From: Candidatus Woesearchaeota archaeon
GTDB taxonomy: Archaea; Nanobdellota; Nanobdellia; Woesearchaeales; UBA9642
Reading direction: 5' to 3'
Assembly: GCA_003599145.1 (NCBI GenBank)
Contig: QZIT01000005.1
Coordinates: forward strand, 191,961-255,960
DNA length: 64,000 nucleotides
How positions within the stretch are numbered: position 1 is the first letter of the stretch; every line of letters starts with the position of its first letter. Positions 45,713-55,860 of the stretch are shown one piece after another. The notes under the pieces are model-generated. The model saw only the letters and a list, made by a program, of their open reading frames with translations, searched no databases and was not told the origin of the DNA. The position numbers were made by a program, and so were the translations under genes.

Positions 45713-48700
45713 CTAGGATGCCGGCTTTTGGGCATCATTCATAGCCTTATCAACTACTTCCTGCTTCCACCCTGCTTCAATAAGCGTTTTTCGTATTTCA
45801 TCCGGAGAAACGTTTCTTTTCAGCTCTTTTTCAACATATTCCCGCAGCTCGTTTTGTTTCTCAACCAATCTGTCTTTATGCTCCAGATGCAGAGTGTGCA
45901 ATGCCCTATAATAGAAATACCCTCCCAACGCAATAACCATAAAAATGATAATAATGACATATACAAACAGGTTAAACCCGTTATTTCCTCTTTCAACAAC
46001 ATCTTCAAGAGACTCATTGGTAAAGCCATCAGGAGTTTCATTTTGCACTGTCCCCGGTGTTTGTTGTTGAGGAGCTTGCTGATTTTCCAATGCAGTAATG
46101 GCAAACGTGCCTAACTGGGTAATTTCAGAACTGTAATACGTATAAACCGTATCTTGCTTCACCTGCTCTGTTGGCAGTTTCTTCCAGTTTGTTGATTTCT
46201 GCTTTAAGGATATAGATGAAGTGTTTGCGTTGTTGTCCGCTGTCCACTTTTTGCTTATTTTGAAGTCAATAGTTCCTTCAGTAATATTAAACGTGCTGTT
46301 TAGCCTAAACCCTGCATAGACAAGCTCTGCATCGATATCTGGCTCTATTTGTATCATAGTAACATTAATGTTTTTAGTTCCATTATAGGTAACTGTAACA
46401 TCATATTCATTGAAAAAGTCAAACGCGCTTGTTCTTTCTGTTGCTTTTGGTGGTGCTCCAGCACCGCCACCGCCTCCTCCTCCACCACCGCCTTCATTTT
46501 GTTCACACTGACCACAATCAGCAGAACAGCTATTGCAATCCTCTGCTCCATTGCATGAAGAATCGCCACAAACAGGAGGTTCGCTCACGCTAAAGGAAAT
46601 AGTCTGATAGTTATTGGAAGGAATAATATCTGTTTGGTTGCCTGTATAATTTCTGGATATATTCCACATTCCTGACGCGTTAAAAGCATAGGTATCAACA
46701 ACAGAATATGTTGCATTGGCATTGATCAAGACATCGGGAGACGCTCCTGTTCCAGTGCAATTTCCTGAAGGATTGCACACGGTTGTAAGCACCGATGATA
46801 TTTTACCATTTACCGTTCCATCGTTTCTTACTGTTGAATTTATAGTTATGTTATTGTTAGTATAAGGAGTTGATGTTGAAGGAGTCATTGAAACAAAATT
46901 CAAGTCAAAGTAAGACTGATTAAGATTAACGCAAACACCGTTCAAGCAGCTGTTATATCCGTATGCAGAACAGTTCAACGTTGTACTGTTTGCATAATTG
47001 CCTGTACAATAACGTTCTGTCAATGAAGTGTTGGTTAAACAGGCATCTACATAAGAAGTGCCATTGGATAAGGTAATGGAACCATAGGTATTTACGATCA
47101 TTCCTCCATCACTGTCAGAACAGGTGATATTAACGCAGGCGCCATTAGAGCACATCATGTTAGCAGAACAGGCAATATTTGAAGTTACTCCTGTTGTGTT
47201 GCTGCAATAATATTCTGTAACTATCCCTGTACTAACACAAACATCTGTTCCTGAACTTCCAGAACTTGCATTGACAGTGCCTCTAACATAAATAGTATTG
47301 CCATTGTCGCTGTCTGTACAGTAAGAGCAAGCACCACAATCTGCAGAGCACGAAGAGCAAGTTTCATTGCCATTGCAAACTGCATCCCCGCATGAAGCTG
47401 CCGCGCATATTTCTCCTGCATCATCTCCGCAGCAAACACCATTGGCAACATTACCATCATAATCATCAGTAACAGTATAGCCTGCGCCGTTGCTTAGCCA
47501 AGTATTGCCTGGATACTGGCAATACTGCTGCAGCATATCCTGCTCTCTCCACCCTGCACTCGTGCATAATTCCAAATCACTGCTAGTATCCAACGTATCA
47601 ACGCAACTGCTTCCAGCTGCACCAGTGCAGTTGGCATAGCCAAAATCCCTATAGCAAACGCCGTTCAAAACACAGTCTTGGTTTATGCCTGCTCGTGTAG
47701 GGCAGCAGGCATAATCATTTGCATTGCACGTTGAACCTGCTGCATTGGTTGTGCAGTTTCTTAAAGTTTCATTAGCATTGCAGGAAGAAGTTTGGCCAAT
47801 ACAGACACCATTGCTGCAGGTCATATTGGAAGAGCAAGCTATAATAGAATAAGTGCCTGTGATATTGCTGCAGGCATACTCAAAAACGCTTGTAGTATTA
47901 AAACAAAAATCAGTTCCCACATTTCCAGAACTCGCGTTCACTGTTCCTTGTGATGAAGTGTTTAACCCGTTATCTGAATCAGTGCAGAAAGGAGCCATGC
48001 TTGAATTGAGAGAAAAAGCAGCTTGCTTATTCGTTGTTAGATTGATTGATTTTGATGAAGACAAGTTTCCAAAGCTTGCGTTAACAGTATAATTAGAATA
48101 ATACCTAAAGCCTGTTCTGTTTTCCCTGTAAGAAACCAAAGGAAGCCTTGCGCTTCCTGAAGCATCAGTATAGACTGTTGTTAGGGTGCCATATTTGTCA
48201 GTCACGTCAATGCGCACGTTATTCATAGCGCCTGTTTCGTTCGTAACGCTAACATCCAAATACCAGCCAACATACAAATTAGTATTGTCAAAGCTGGCAA
48301 AATCTGTTGCACCTATGGTAGTATTATAAACATAATTAAATGCTGCAAAGTATGTTTCGAATTGAAATTCAGGATTCGTTGAGTCATAAATACTTATGCC
48401 TGTTGCATTGGTAAATGCGAGGATATCATTGTTAAATTGCGTATTGGTAACGTTGATGTTAGAGCTGTTCACAAAAAGAACTCCCAAGACATTATTGGAG
48501 AATGTTCCCTGAACTGCAGCAGTATTGCTATCAAAAAAAGCAATTCCTATCGTATTGTACGTTGCCGTTAATCCAGTTACAGCATCATTGCTGCTGTCAT
48601 CAAACAGCAATCCGAAGGTATTATTCTGAGCGCTGATTGTTGAAAGTCTATTATTTGAAGAAACCATTTTTAAACCGCTTGCCGTATTGTATTTTACAGC

Positions 48701-49216
48701 GGCATTTGAAAAATTGCTTCCTGCTGTGATAGCATTTTCATAATTGCCGTAAAAAACTGCATTTAGGTAATCTACAGGCACTTTTATCGCAACATCAGAA
48801 GCTCCTTCAATTCCAGAATCTGCCATAGAGAAAGTTCCTGCATCGACAACAAAAAAGTAAGGCTGGTTTGAAGTATTGATACTGGCATTTTTCAGTATTA
48901 AACTTCCAGAGTACATGCGCAACCCTGAATTATTGGAAAGCGCCCCATTAAAAAATACCGTTGTGTTGTTCAGGCTTAAACTTCCAGGGCTTACAATGCT
49001 GATATTTGCATTAGGCTGAAGGCTAATAGCATCATTATCAACAAAACAATTGCCATTGATAACTATGTTTGTTGATGCAAAGCTTGGACAGCCTGCACTG
49101 TACGTTTTTCCCACAAGATTATTGGAACAGGAAGCTATAAAAAGTGATAAAACTAGGAATACCAAAAGAAATCCTTTCTTTGAAACCACCATTAATCTAT
49201 TCATGAGCAGACTCAT
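45713..49216 (-). CDS. giant surface protein paralog with Cys-rich repeats, poly-Gly hinge, PGF-pre-PGF domain, TM, cytoplasmic tail
   Basis: 'LVLSLFIASCSNNLVGKTY' lipobox-like; CxDSDxG repeats; same C-terminal organisation as 41541-45677. Confidence 0.85.
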   Translation of the reverse strand: MSLLMNRLMVVSKKGFLLVFLVLSLFIASCSNNLVGKTYSAGCPSFASTNIVINGNCFVDNDAISLQPNANISIVSPGSLSLNNTTVFFNGALSNNSGLRMYSGSLILKNASINTSNQPYFFVVDAGTFSMADSGIEGASDVAIKVPVDYLNAVFYGNYENAITAGSNFSNAAVKYNTASGLKMVSSNNRLSTISAQNNTFGLLFDDSSNDAVTGLTATYNTIGIAFFDSNTAAVQGTFSNNVLGVLFVNSSNINVTNTQFNNDILAFTNATGISIYDSTNPEFQFETYFAAFNYVYNTTIGATDFASFDNTNLYVGWYLDVSVTNETGAMNNVRIDVTDKYGTLTTVYTDASGSARLPLVSYRENRTGFRYYSNYTVNASFGNLSSSKSINLTTNKQAAFSLNSSMAPFCTDSDNGLNTSSQGTVNASSGNVGTDFCFNTTSVFEYACSNITGTYSIIACSSNMTCSNGVCIGQTSSCNANETLRNCTTNAAGSTCNANDYACCPTRAGINQDCVLNGVCYRDFGYANCTGAAGSSCVDTLDTSSDLELCTSAGWREQDMLQQYCQYPGNTWLSNGAGYTVTDDYDGNVANGVCCGDDAGEICAAASCGDAVCNGNETCSSCSADCGACSYCTDSDNGNTIYVRGTVNASSGSSGTDVCVSTGIVTEYYCSNTTGVTSNIACSANMMCSNGACVNITCSDSDGGMIVNTYGSITLSNGTSYVDACLTNTSLTERYCTGNYANSTTLNCSAYGYNSCLNGVCVNLNQSYFDLNFVSMTPSTSTPYTNNNITINSTVRNDGTVNGKISSVLTTVCNPSGNCTGTGASPDVLINANATYSVVDTYAFNASGMWNISRNYTGNQTDIIPSNNYQTISFSVSEPPVCGDSSCNGAEDCNSCSADCGQCEQNEGGGGGGGGGGAGAPPKATERTSAFDFFNEYDVTVTYNGTKNINVTMIQIEPDIDAELVYAGFRLNSTFNITEGTIDFKISKKWTADNNANTSSISLKQKSTNWKKLPTEQVKQDTVYTYYSSEITQLGTFAITALENQQAPQQQTPGTVQNETPDGFTNESLEDVVERGNNGFNLFVYVIIIIFMVIALGGYFYYRALHTLHLEHKDRLVEKQNELREYVEKELKRNVSPDEIRKTLIEAGWKQEVVDKAMNDAQKPAS
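46439..46537. repeat. 99-bp perfect direct repeat, copy 2
   Basis: Identical base for base to 42321-42419. Confidence 0.95.
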
Positions 49217-49272
49217 TTATATAATTTACTAAAATAGGTAAATTTAAATAGAAGAAAAGCAAGAAGTCAACT

Positions 49273-50808
49273 ATGAAACCAATTGGTTTTTTCCTGATTT
49301 TTCTTTTTTGCGTCCCTTTAGCTATGGCAATGCCTCCTTATCCTGGTCTATTGGAAGACCAACAAGGAACGCTTGAGATTGCGCAAATACCAACGCATAA
49401 TAGAGAAACTGAAGGGCCTCAATTTAACATGGAAAGCTACCTGCAGCAAAAGCAAAAAACACTTGATGCAGAAGCAACGCCCTTCAAAGTGCTTGTATTG
49501 CTGGTAAATTTCACAGATAAACCTGCGCAGGTGAATCCAACTGCCTTTGATTCGCTTATTTTTAATGATACTGTTTCTTCTGTGCGTGTGTTTTACAGGG
49601 AAAATTCATACCAGCAATTAGACATGGTAACGGTAAACTATCCTTCTTCTGTTGGATGGCTTACCTTAAATCAAACATATGCCTATTATGTTGATAGCGC
49701 ATATGGACTAGGCGGATATCCTCAAAATACGCAAAAATTAACTGAAGATTTGGTTGATATGGTTGACCCTATTATTGATTTTTCACAGTATGACAATGAT
49801 GGCAATGGCTTTGTTGATGGCATTGTTATTGTACATCCAGGAAGAGGCGCAGAATTTTCAGGAAACACCTCAGATATCTGGAGCCATAAGTGGGGAATTT
49901 CTTATAGATTACGAGATGGTGTCAATATCCACACCTATTCTATACAGCCTGAATATTGGAATAGCCCTGGAGATATCACGATAGGAGTTTACTGCCATGA
50001 AATAGGCCATTTATTCGGGTTGCCTGATTTATATGACACTGATAACAGTGCACAGGGAGTAGGAAAATGGAGCCTTATGGCAAAAGGCTCATGGGGAGGT
50101 ACATTAGGTAATTCTCCTTCACATTTTGATGCATGGTCAAAAATACGATTGGGTTTTGTAAGTCCTACTATTATTAATGGAACGCAATCAGTGCAAATAC
50201 CCAATGCGGAAAATACATCAACCGTATTTCTCTTGCGCTCAAATCTTACCAACAGCACAGAGTATTTTTTAGTTGAAAACAGGCAGAAAGTTGGCTATGA
50301 TACGTCTTTACCTGGAGCAGGATTGTTGATATGGCATATTGATGACACGAAAACCAGCAACACAAAAGAATGGTATCCTGGATACACTACCTTTGGGCAT
50401 TTATGGGTCGCCTTAGAACAGGCAGATGGCGGATGGGATTTGGAAAGAGACATAGACCAAGGAGACAATGGAGATCCCTTCCCAGGTTCAACGTTAAAAA
50501 CAAGTTTTGATGGATTTACCACGCCTAATTCAGACAGCTATGCAGACATAAAAACAGGAATTTCTGTAAGTTCAATTTCGAGTTCAGCAATGACCATGAC
50601 TGCCATTTTAAGCAATGACGCTGCAACTGCATTATGCGGAGATGTCAATGGAGATAACACAGTAAATACGTTTGATTTAAGCAATCTGGTCCAGTTTCTT
50701 TTGCTGAATGGAAATGCTGGAAATACCGATGTAAACAACGATGCAGTAACTGATATTAATGATATAAAATACTTGACTAATCACTTATTTTTGCAGACAA
50801 CGTGTTAA
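49273..50808 (+). CDS. secreted M6-family metalloprotease with C-terminal dockerin-like domain
   Basis: Signal peptide MKPIGFFLIFLFCVPLAMA; 'CHEIGHLFGLPDLYDTD'; C-terminal 'CGDVNGDNTVNTFDLSNLVQFLL..GNTDVNNDAVTDINDIKYLTNHL'. Confidence 0.88.
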   Translation: MKPIGFFLIFLFCVPLAMAMPPYPGLLEDQQGTLEIAQIPTHNRETEGPQFNMESYLQQKQKTLDAEATPFKVLVLLVNFTDKPAQVNPTAFDSLIFNDTVSSVRVFYRENSYQQLDMVTVNYPSSVGWLTLNQTYAYYVDSAYGLGGYPQNTQKLTEDLVDMVDPIIDFSQYDNDGNGFVDGIVIVHPGRGAEFSGNTSDIWSHKWGISYRLRDGVNIHTYSIQPEYWNSPGDITIGVYCHEIGHLFGLPDLYDTDNSAQGVGKWSLMAKGSWGGTLGNSPSHFDAWSKIRLGFVSPTIINGTQSVQIPNAENTSTVFLLRSNLTNSTEYFLVENRQKVGYDTSLPGAGLLIWHIDDTKTSNTKEWYPGYTTFGHLWVALEQADGGWDLERDIDQGDNGDPFPGSTLKTSFDGFTTPNSDSYADIKTGISVSSISSSAMTMTAILSNDAATALCGDVNGDNTVNTFDLSNLVQFLLLNGNAGNTDVNNDAVTDINDIKYLTNHLFLQTTC

Positions 50809-53800
50809 CTCTTTTTAACTTGAGCAATCACGATATCTACAGCATGTTCTTTCCATCCTGCAGTGATGAGCGCATGCTTAATCTCTTCTAAAGAAACACC
50901 TTTATCTAACTCTTTATTCACATATTCTTTTAACTTTTCAAACTGGTCATCAGTCTTTTCCCTGGCGATAGTGTGCTGTGCCCTGTAAAAGAAAAATCCA
51001 ACAATACCTCCAAGCATGCAAATAAGGACAATAACATAGATAAACAAATTGAACCCGCTATTGTTTTTATTCAAAACATCATCTAAACCTTCATCAGTAA
51101 ATCCATCAGGAGAATCATTCTGAATGGTTTCAGGAGTTTGTTGTTCGGGAGCTTGCGTATTTTGCAATGCAGTTATTGCAAAACTTCCTAATTGGGTTAT
51201 TTGAGCTTTATAATAAACATAAACAGCATCTTCTTTTGTTTTGGTTAGAGGTATAGTTTTCCAGTTTACTGTTTTTTGCTTTAAGGAAATGGAATTACCA
51301 TCTGCGTTATTCTGGTTTATCCACTGTTTGCTTACTTTGAAATCCAATGATGCTGTAGTGATGTTCATAGTTCCATTGATGAAAAAAGTATCGTAGACTA
51401 AATCAGCTTCAGGAACAACAGTGGTGTCATTAACGCTGATATTGATATTTTTAGTTCCATTATAGGTTAAGGTCAATTTGTACAAAGTATCCCCATAATC
51501 AAACGTTGATGTTCTTACGGTTGCTCTTGCAGGACCTCCGCCGCCACCGCCTCCTCCACCGCCACCTTGCTGGCACTGTCCGCAATCAGCGCTGCAAGAG
51601 GAGCATGATTCACCATTATTACAGACATTATCACCACAGTAGGCATCTGATAATTGAATAATCCATCTTCCATCAGTGTGTTCTGAAACATTCAACAGGA
51701 ACGATTTATTGGTTGAATCATTAAAGAAAAGCGTCACATTGTAAGGAGAAAAATACATTCTTGAACCGTTAACTTCAAAAAATTCCGGCATAATGCTGAA
51801 GTAAAGATAGTTCCCATAAAAACTCCACCAATAATCATCAGTGCAACCATCCCACGAGCAATAATATGTATCAGCTGGAGACGTTTTGCCAAATCTATCG
51901 ATAATAGTGACATCAGCGATCATTATTTCATGGTCTAACAGCTCTTGTCCAGAATATAGAGATGCATAAAGGTCATACCAAGAGGATAATGAAGCATAGT
52001 TAGCTAAAACAGTATTGCGTGCATAAGCGTTTTCAAACAAAAATGCAAAATTCTGATGAAGATAAGACCCTCCAATAAACTGATTATTATCCGAAGGTAG
52101 TTCATGATTGATTTCTTCATAGTCGCTATAAACATATACTGATGACGCAGAGTCAAAAGATTCGTTAATAAACTGATTGTTGCTTGAACCAAACATACTT
52201 AGGCCGGTAGAGTTATAGCTATTATTAACAAAAAGATTGTTATCATTTCCGTTTGAAAGATAAACATACGATGATAAAAATCTGTTATTTTCAAACAAAG
52301 AATTAGTGGTGTACATAAGAATCGATCGACCAACATTAAAGTAATTATTCCGCACCATATTTTCTTCGCTGTGTGTTAAGATGAGCGCTTCATAGGAAAT
52401 ATTCACAAAGGAATTATTCTCTATAAGATTTCGTCGAGATGACGACGCTATTCCATCTGCATTATTGACAAAAGAATTATTGAAAATCTTATTATTATCA
52501 GACCCAAAACTCACGCCTAAAAAGTTATTCCTAAAGGAATTGCCATAAAATGAAGTGACTGTTGTGTGTATAGTAAGACCCGGATTGCCTCCTGGATCAG
52601 GAGTTGTCCATCCAAAACCTGAACCTTCTAGCTTGCTGTTCGTCATGGAAAAAGAGGTATTGCTTTCAACAAAAAAGGTAAATCTTCTTGAGTTATTGGT
52701 TGAATTGATAAGTGACCCTGAAATATTCATGGCACCGCCTGGAAATACCTGAATCCTTGCATTGCCATTTGCTGTTCCATTCAACCATAGTTGAGCATTC
52801 TTTAGCGTCAATGACCCGCCTGAAAGAATATTCAAATCTCCATTAGTCGGAAGAACAACAACAGAATTATTTATGCTGCAGATTTGACTGATAAACCAGT
52901 CTCCAGATAATGGTGCAGTGCAACTTGTTATAAGTTTTGTGCAAGCGCCATCAAAACACACATCCCCTGCAGGGCACGCTAAGGGAGTATATCTGCCAAT
53001 CGTTGCACTTTCGCAGTAATATTCTGAAACAGTAGTGAGATTTACACAATTGTCAGCGCCTATATTCCATCTTTGTGCAATAAGAGTTCCTTTTATAGAA
53101 ATATTTAATCCTTTATCTGAATCCACACAACAAACATCTGAAGTATCATCGCCGCAGCAAACCCCATTAGTAAGGTTATTATCATAATCATCAAGCAAGG
53201 TATATACAGTACCATTGCTATAGCCTGAACCATTGCTTAGCCAAACGTTTCCAGCATACGAACAATATGATCCCTGCATATCCTGCTCTTTCCATCCTGC
53301 ACTAGTGCATAATTCAAAATCAGCACTGCTGTCTGCAGTGTCTACACAACCGCTTCCTGCTGCACCCGTACAATTAGCATAACCAAAATCTCTATAACAA
53401 ACACCGTTAGAAACACAATCTTGATAGTCAGAGCGTATAGGACAGCAAGCAGCATCATTTGCATTGCACGTTGAACCTGGCTGATTAGTTAAACAAGTTG
53501 TTAATGTTTGATTTACACTACACGAACTATTCTGATTCACACATGCACCATTGCTACAGCCAGAGTAACCATATGATGTACAATTCAATGCAGTCTCGTT
53601 AGCCACATTCCCAGAGCAAAACCTCTCTAACAAACCAGAACCACCATAACAAAGATCAGCTGTTCCTCCAGATTCGTTCGATAGACTAACTTCACCATAC
53701 ACAGGCGGATTAACTCCTCCGTCAGTGTCACTACAAACTCCTGGAGCTGATTGATTAACACAAGCGCCATCAAAACAGGAAGTATAACCCAAAGTATTGC

Positions 53801-55355
53801 AATTCATAAGTGTGGAATTCAGCGTTGTGCCATTGCAGAACGCCTCCAGCACGCTAGTCCCAGAGCAAGTATCCAATCTGTAGGATCCTGGATTGCTGCT
53901 GATATGCACCCATCCAACGACAGAAGCATTCATTCCACCATCAGAATCCACACAAGCTGTGGTGATATTGCCAATACAGGCTCCAGCATGACATCCGGCA
54001 TAACCTTGATCATTACAGCCCTTGTAGGTTTTCATAGTGTGATTATTGACGCAGATCTGTTCATACATGGAGCCAGGGGAAACACAATAGTCATCATAGT
54101 GAACATTAGTTTCGTTGCTGAGGCTTGTATAACCAAATACAGGGAGATTCATGCCTCCATCCGTATCAGAACATATCACATTAGACGGTTGCGTTTGATT
54201 CACGCAAGCACCATCGATACATGAATTGTAGCCCAAGTGAGTGACGCAGTCTATTTGTTCGTTTAACATAAGATTATTCATACAGTACTTCTCATACAGC
54301 AGATCACCCACGCATTCGTCTGGATAAGTATTGACCGATGTGTAATTATACGCTGTCGTAACATTTCCTTTGATAGCGTACATCTTGCCGCCATCAGAAT
54401 CAGAACAACTTCGAACGATTCCACCAACCTTCACAGGTAAATAATCTGTGTTATACGCATTGATCACATAAGGACTGTCGCAGATGGTATCATTATTTTC
54501 ATCAGCACAAGTCTGCGAAAAGCCAGTGCCATCAGGGAGAAGCCACGTGTTTCCTTGAACAGAAGAATTCCAACTATTATCATACTCTGTACCGGTGAAA
54601 CCAAAAGCAGGATCAACAAAAACATTTCCAAAAATAAGATTATTGCCTGCTCCATTAAAAAACAGCGTGTTCTGAATGTTTGTAAAATTATTATTGCTCA
54701 CTGTATTAAAATGCGCATTTACGAACGTAATCCCATCGTGAACATAGATATCTTCAAAAACGTTTCCATCAATAATATTATAGTCGCTGCCATGAAGAAC
54801 AATGCCGTAGTTATTGCTATCAAAAATATTTCTCTCAACCCTGTTATTATCAGAATAAAAAGTAACAGGAATCCAACTATCAGTAAACCTATTTCCAGAA
54901 AATTTCGTAACTGTCGTATACACTTCAATGCCTCTCTTGCCGATATCATCATTAAAGCCGACATCCTCAACAGTGCTATCAACCATGGAAAAAGAACTGC
55001 CAGTATCAATTCTCATCAAAAAGCCATTTCCCCTCATTACTGAATGAGTAACATTCAAACTGCCGCCAGAAAGAACATAAATGCCTGCACTGCCCGGTGC
55101 TAGATTATTCATCGTCAACTCGCTATTCACCAAGGTTAAACTGCCACCAGAAACAATGCTTATATTTGTATCCTGAGGAAGAACAATAAGCTCACCAGTA
55201 ACAACACAATTGCCTGCTATAATGGTATTTTGAGAAGTAAAAGAAGGACAAACACCGCCAAAAGACCTGCCTGCAATATTCTTTTCGCAGGAAGCAATGA
55301 AAAAAGATAACAGTATCAGAAAAACTATGAAAAAATACCTCTTCTCAACCACCAT
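50805..55355 (-). CDS. giant surface protein paralog: beta-helix plus five Cys-rich repeats, poly-Gly hinge, PGF-pre-PGF domain, TM, cytoplasmic tail
   Basis: 'LLSFFIASCEKNIAGRSF' lipobox-like; tandem CSDSDGG repeats; 'GGGGGGGGGGG'; TM 'LFIYVIVLICMLGGIVGFFFYRA'. Confidence 0.85.
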   Translation of the reverse strand: MVVEKRYFFIVFLILLSFFIASCEKNIAGRSFGGVCPSFTSQNTIIAGNCVVTGELIVLPQDTNISIVSGGSLTLVNSELTMNNLAPGSAGIYVLSGGSLNVTHSVMRGNGFLMRIDTGSSFSMVDSTVEDVGFNDDIGKRGIEVYTTVTKFSGNRFTDSWIPVTFYSDNNRVERNIFDSNNYGIVLHGSDYNIIDGNVFEDIYVHDGITFVNAHFNTVSNNNFTNIQNTLFFNGAGNNLIFGNVFVDPAFGFTGTEYDNSWNSSVQGNTWLLPDGTGFSQTCADENNDTICDSPYVINAYNTDYLPVKVGGIVRSCSDSDGGKMYAIKGNVTTAYNYTSVNTYPDECVGDLLYEKYCMNNLMLNEQIDCVTHLGYNSCIDGACVNQTQPSNVICSDTDGGMNLPVFGYTSLSNETNVHYDDYCVSPGSMYEQICVNNHTMKTYKGCNDQGYAGCHAGACIGNITTACVDSDGGMNASVVGWVHISSNPGSYRLDTCSGTSVLEAFCNGTTLNSTLMNCNTLGYTSCFDGACVNQSAPGVCSDTDGGVNPPVYGEVSLSNESGGTADLCYGGSGLLERFCSGNVANETALNCTSYGYSGCSNGACVNQNSSCSVNQTLTTCLTNQPGSTCNANDAACCPIRSDYQDCVSNGVCYRDFGYANCTGAAGSGCVDTADSSADFELCTSAGWKEQDMQGSYCSYAGNVWLSNGSGYSNGTVYTLLDDYDNNLTNGVCCGDDTSDVCCVDSDKGLNISIKGTLIAQRWNIGADNCVNLTTVSEYYCESATIGRYTPLACPAGDVCFDGACTKLITSCTAPLSGDWFISQICSINNSVVVLPTNGDLNILSGGSLTLKNAQLWLNGTANGNARIQVFPGGAMNISGSLINSTNNSRRFTFFVESNTSFSMTNSKLEGSGFGWTTPDPGGNPGLTIHTTVTSFYGNSFRNNFLGVSFGSDNNKIFNNSFVNNADGIASSSRRNLIENNSFVNISYEALILTHSEENMVRNNYFNVGRSILMYTTNSLFENNRFLSSYVYLSNGNDNNLFVNNSYNSTGLSMFGSSNNQFINESFDSASSVYVYSDYEEINHELPSDNNQFIGGSYLHQNFAFLFENAYARNTVLANYASLSSWYDLYASLYSGQELLDHEIMIADVTIIDRFGKTSPADTYYCSWDGCTDDYWWSFYGNYLYFSIMPEFFEVNGSRMYFSPYNVTLFFNDSTNKSFLLNVSEHTDGRWIIQLSDAYCGDNVCNNGESCSSCSADCGQCQQGGGGGGGGGGGPARATVRTSTFDYGDTLYKLTLTYNGTKNINISVNDTTVVPEADLVYDTFFINGTMNITTASLDFKVSKQWINQNNADGNSISLKQKTVNWKTIPLTKTKEDAVYVYYKAQITQLGSFAITALQNTQAPEQQTPETIQNDSPDGFTDEGLDDVLNKNNSGFNLFIYVIVLICMLGGIVGFFFYRAQHTIAREKTDDQFEKLKEYVNKELDKGVSLEEIKHALITAGWKEHAVDIVIAQVKKS

Positions 55356-55388
55356 AACCTAAAAATGAATAAAGAAATATATAAAGCT

Positions 55389-55826
55389 TTACTTTCTTGC
55401 TTTTTCAATCTTGCCGTGCAATAAGGCGTGCAATGACTGGTCATTTACCTTAATAACCTGCCATCTGACTCCAGGAATATCTCCTTTAGCTCTTCCCATT
55501 TTACCGCCAATTCTTTCAATGAGGACTTCATCGTGTTCATTAACCATCTTCTGGGCGCCATCTCCTGGCAAAAAAACAGTTACTTGCTTTCCATTTTTAA
55601 TCAACTGCACTCTTGCACATTTTCTCATTGCAGAGTTTGGCTGTTTAGCTTCTCTTTGCACTTTTTCAAGAACAATTGCCTTTGCCTGAGAGCTTCCTTC
55701 CAAAGGATCAAATCGCTCAAGAATATTCATGGCCTTTTTGTACTTCACTTTATCGTACCATCTATAGAGCATTCTTCTTTTGCGAAGTTTTGCGCCGGCA
55801 TTGATTCCTGTTGCTTTTTTAGCCAT
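55389..55826 (-). CDS. rps12: 30S ribosomal protein S12
   Basis: '[67 protein letters not shown]'; start at internal Met 55826. Confidence 0.96.
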   Translation of the reverse strand: MAKKATGINAGAKLRKRRMLYRWYDKVKYKKAMNILERFDPLEGSSQAKAIVLEKVQREAKQPNSAMRKCARVQLIKNGKQVTVFLPGDGAQKMVNEHDEVLIERIGGKMGRAKGDIPGVRWQVIKVNDQSLHALLHGKIEKARK

Positions 55827-55860
55827 ACTCAAAGGATTTAGAGGGGATTTATAAATGTTT

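Noticed and set aside
54555-55043. 162-aa plus-strand ORF antisense to the 1516-aa surface protein
   Set aside because: Shadow ORF caused by N/I-rich beta-helix codons; no recognizable domain.
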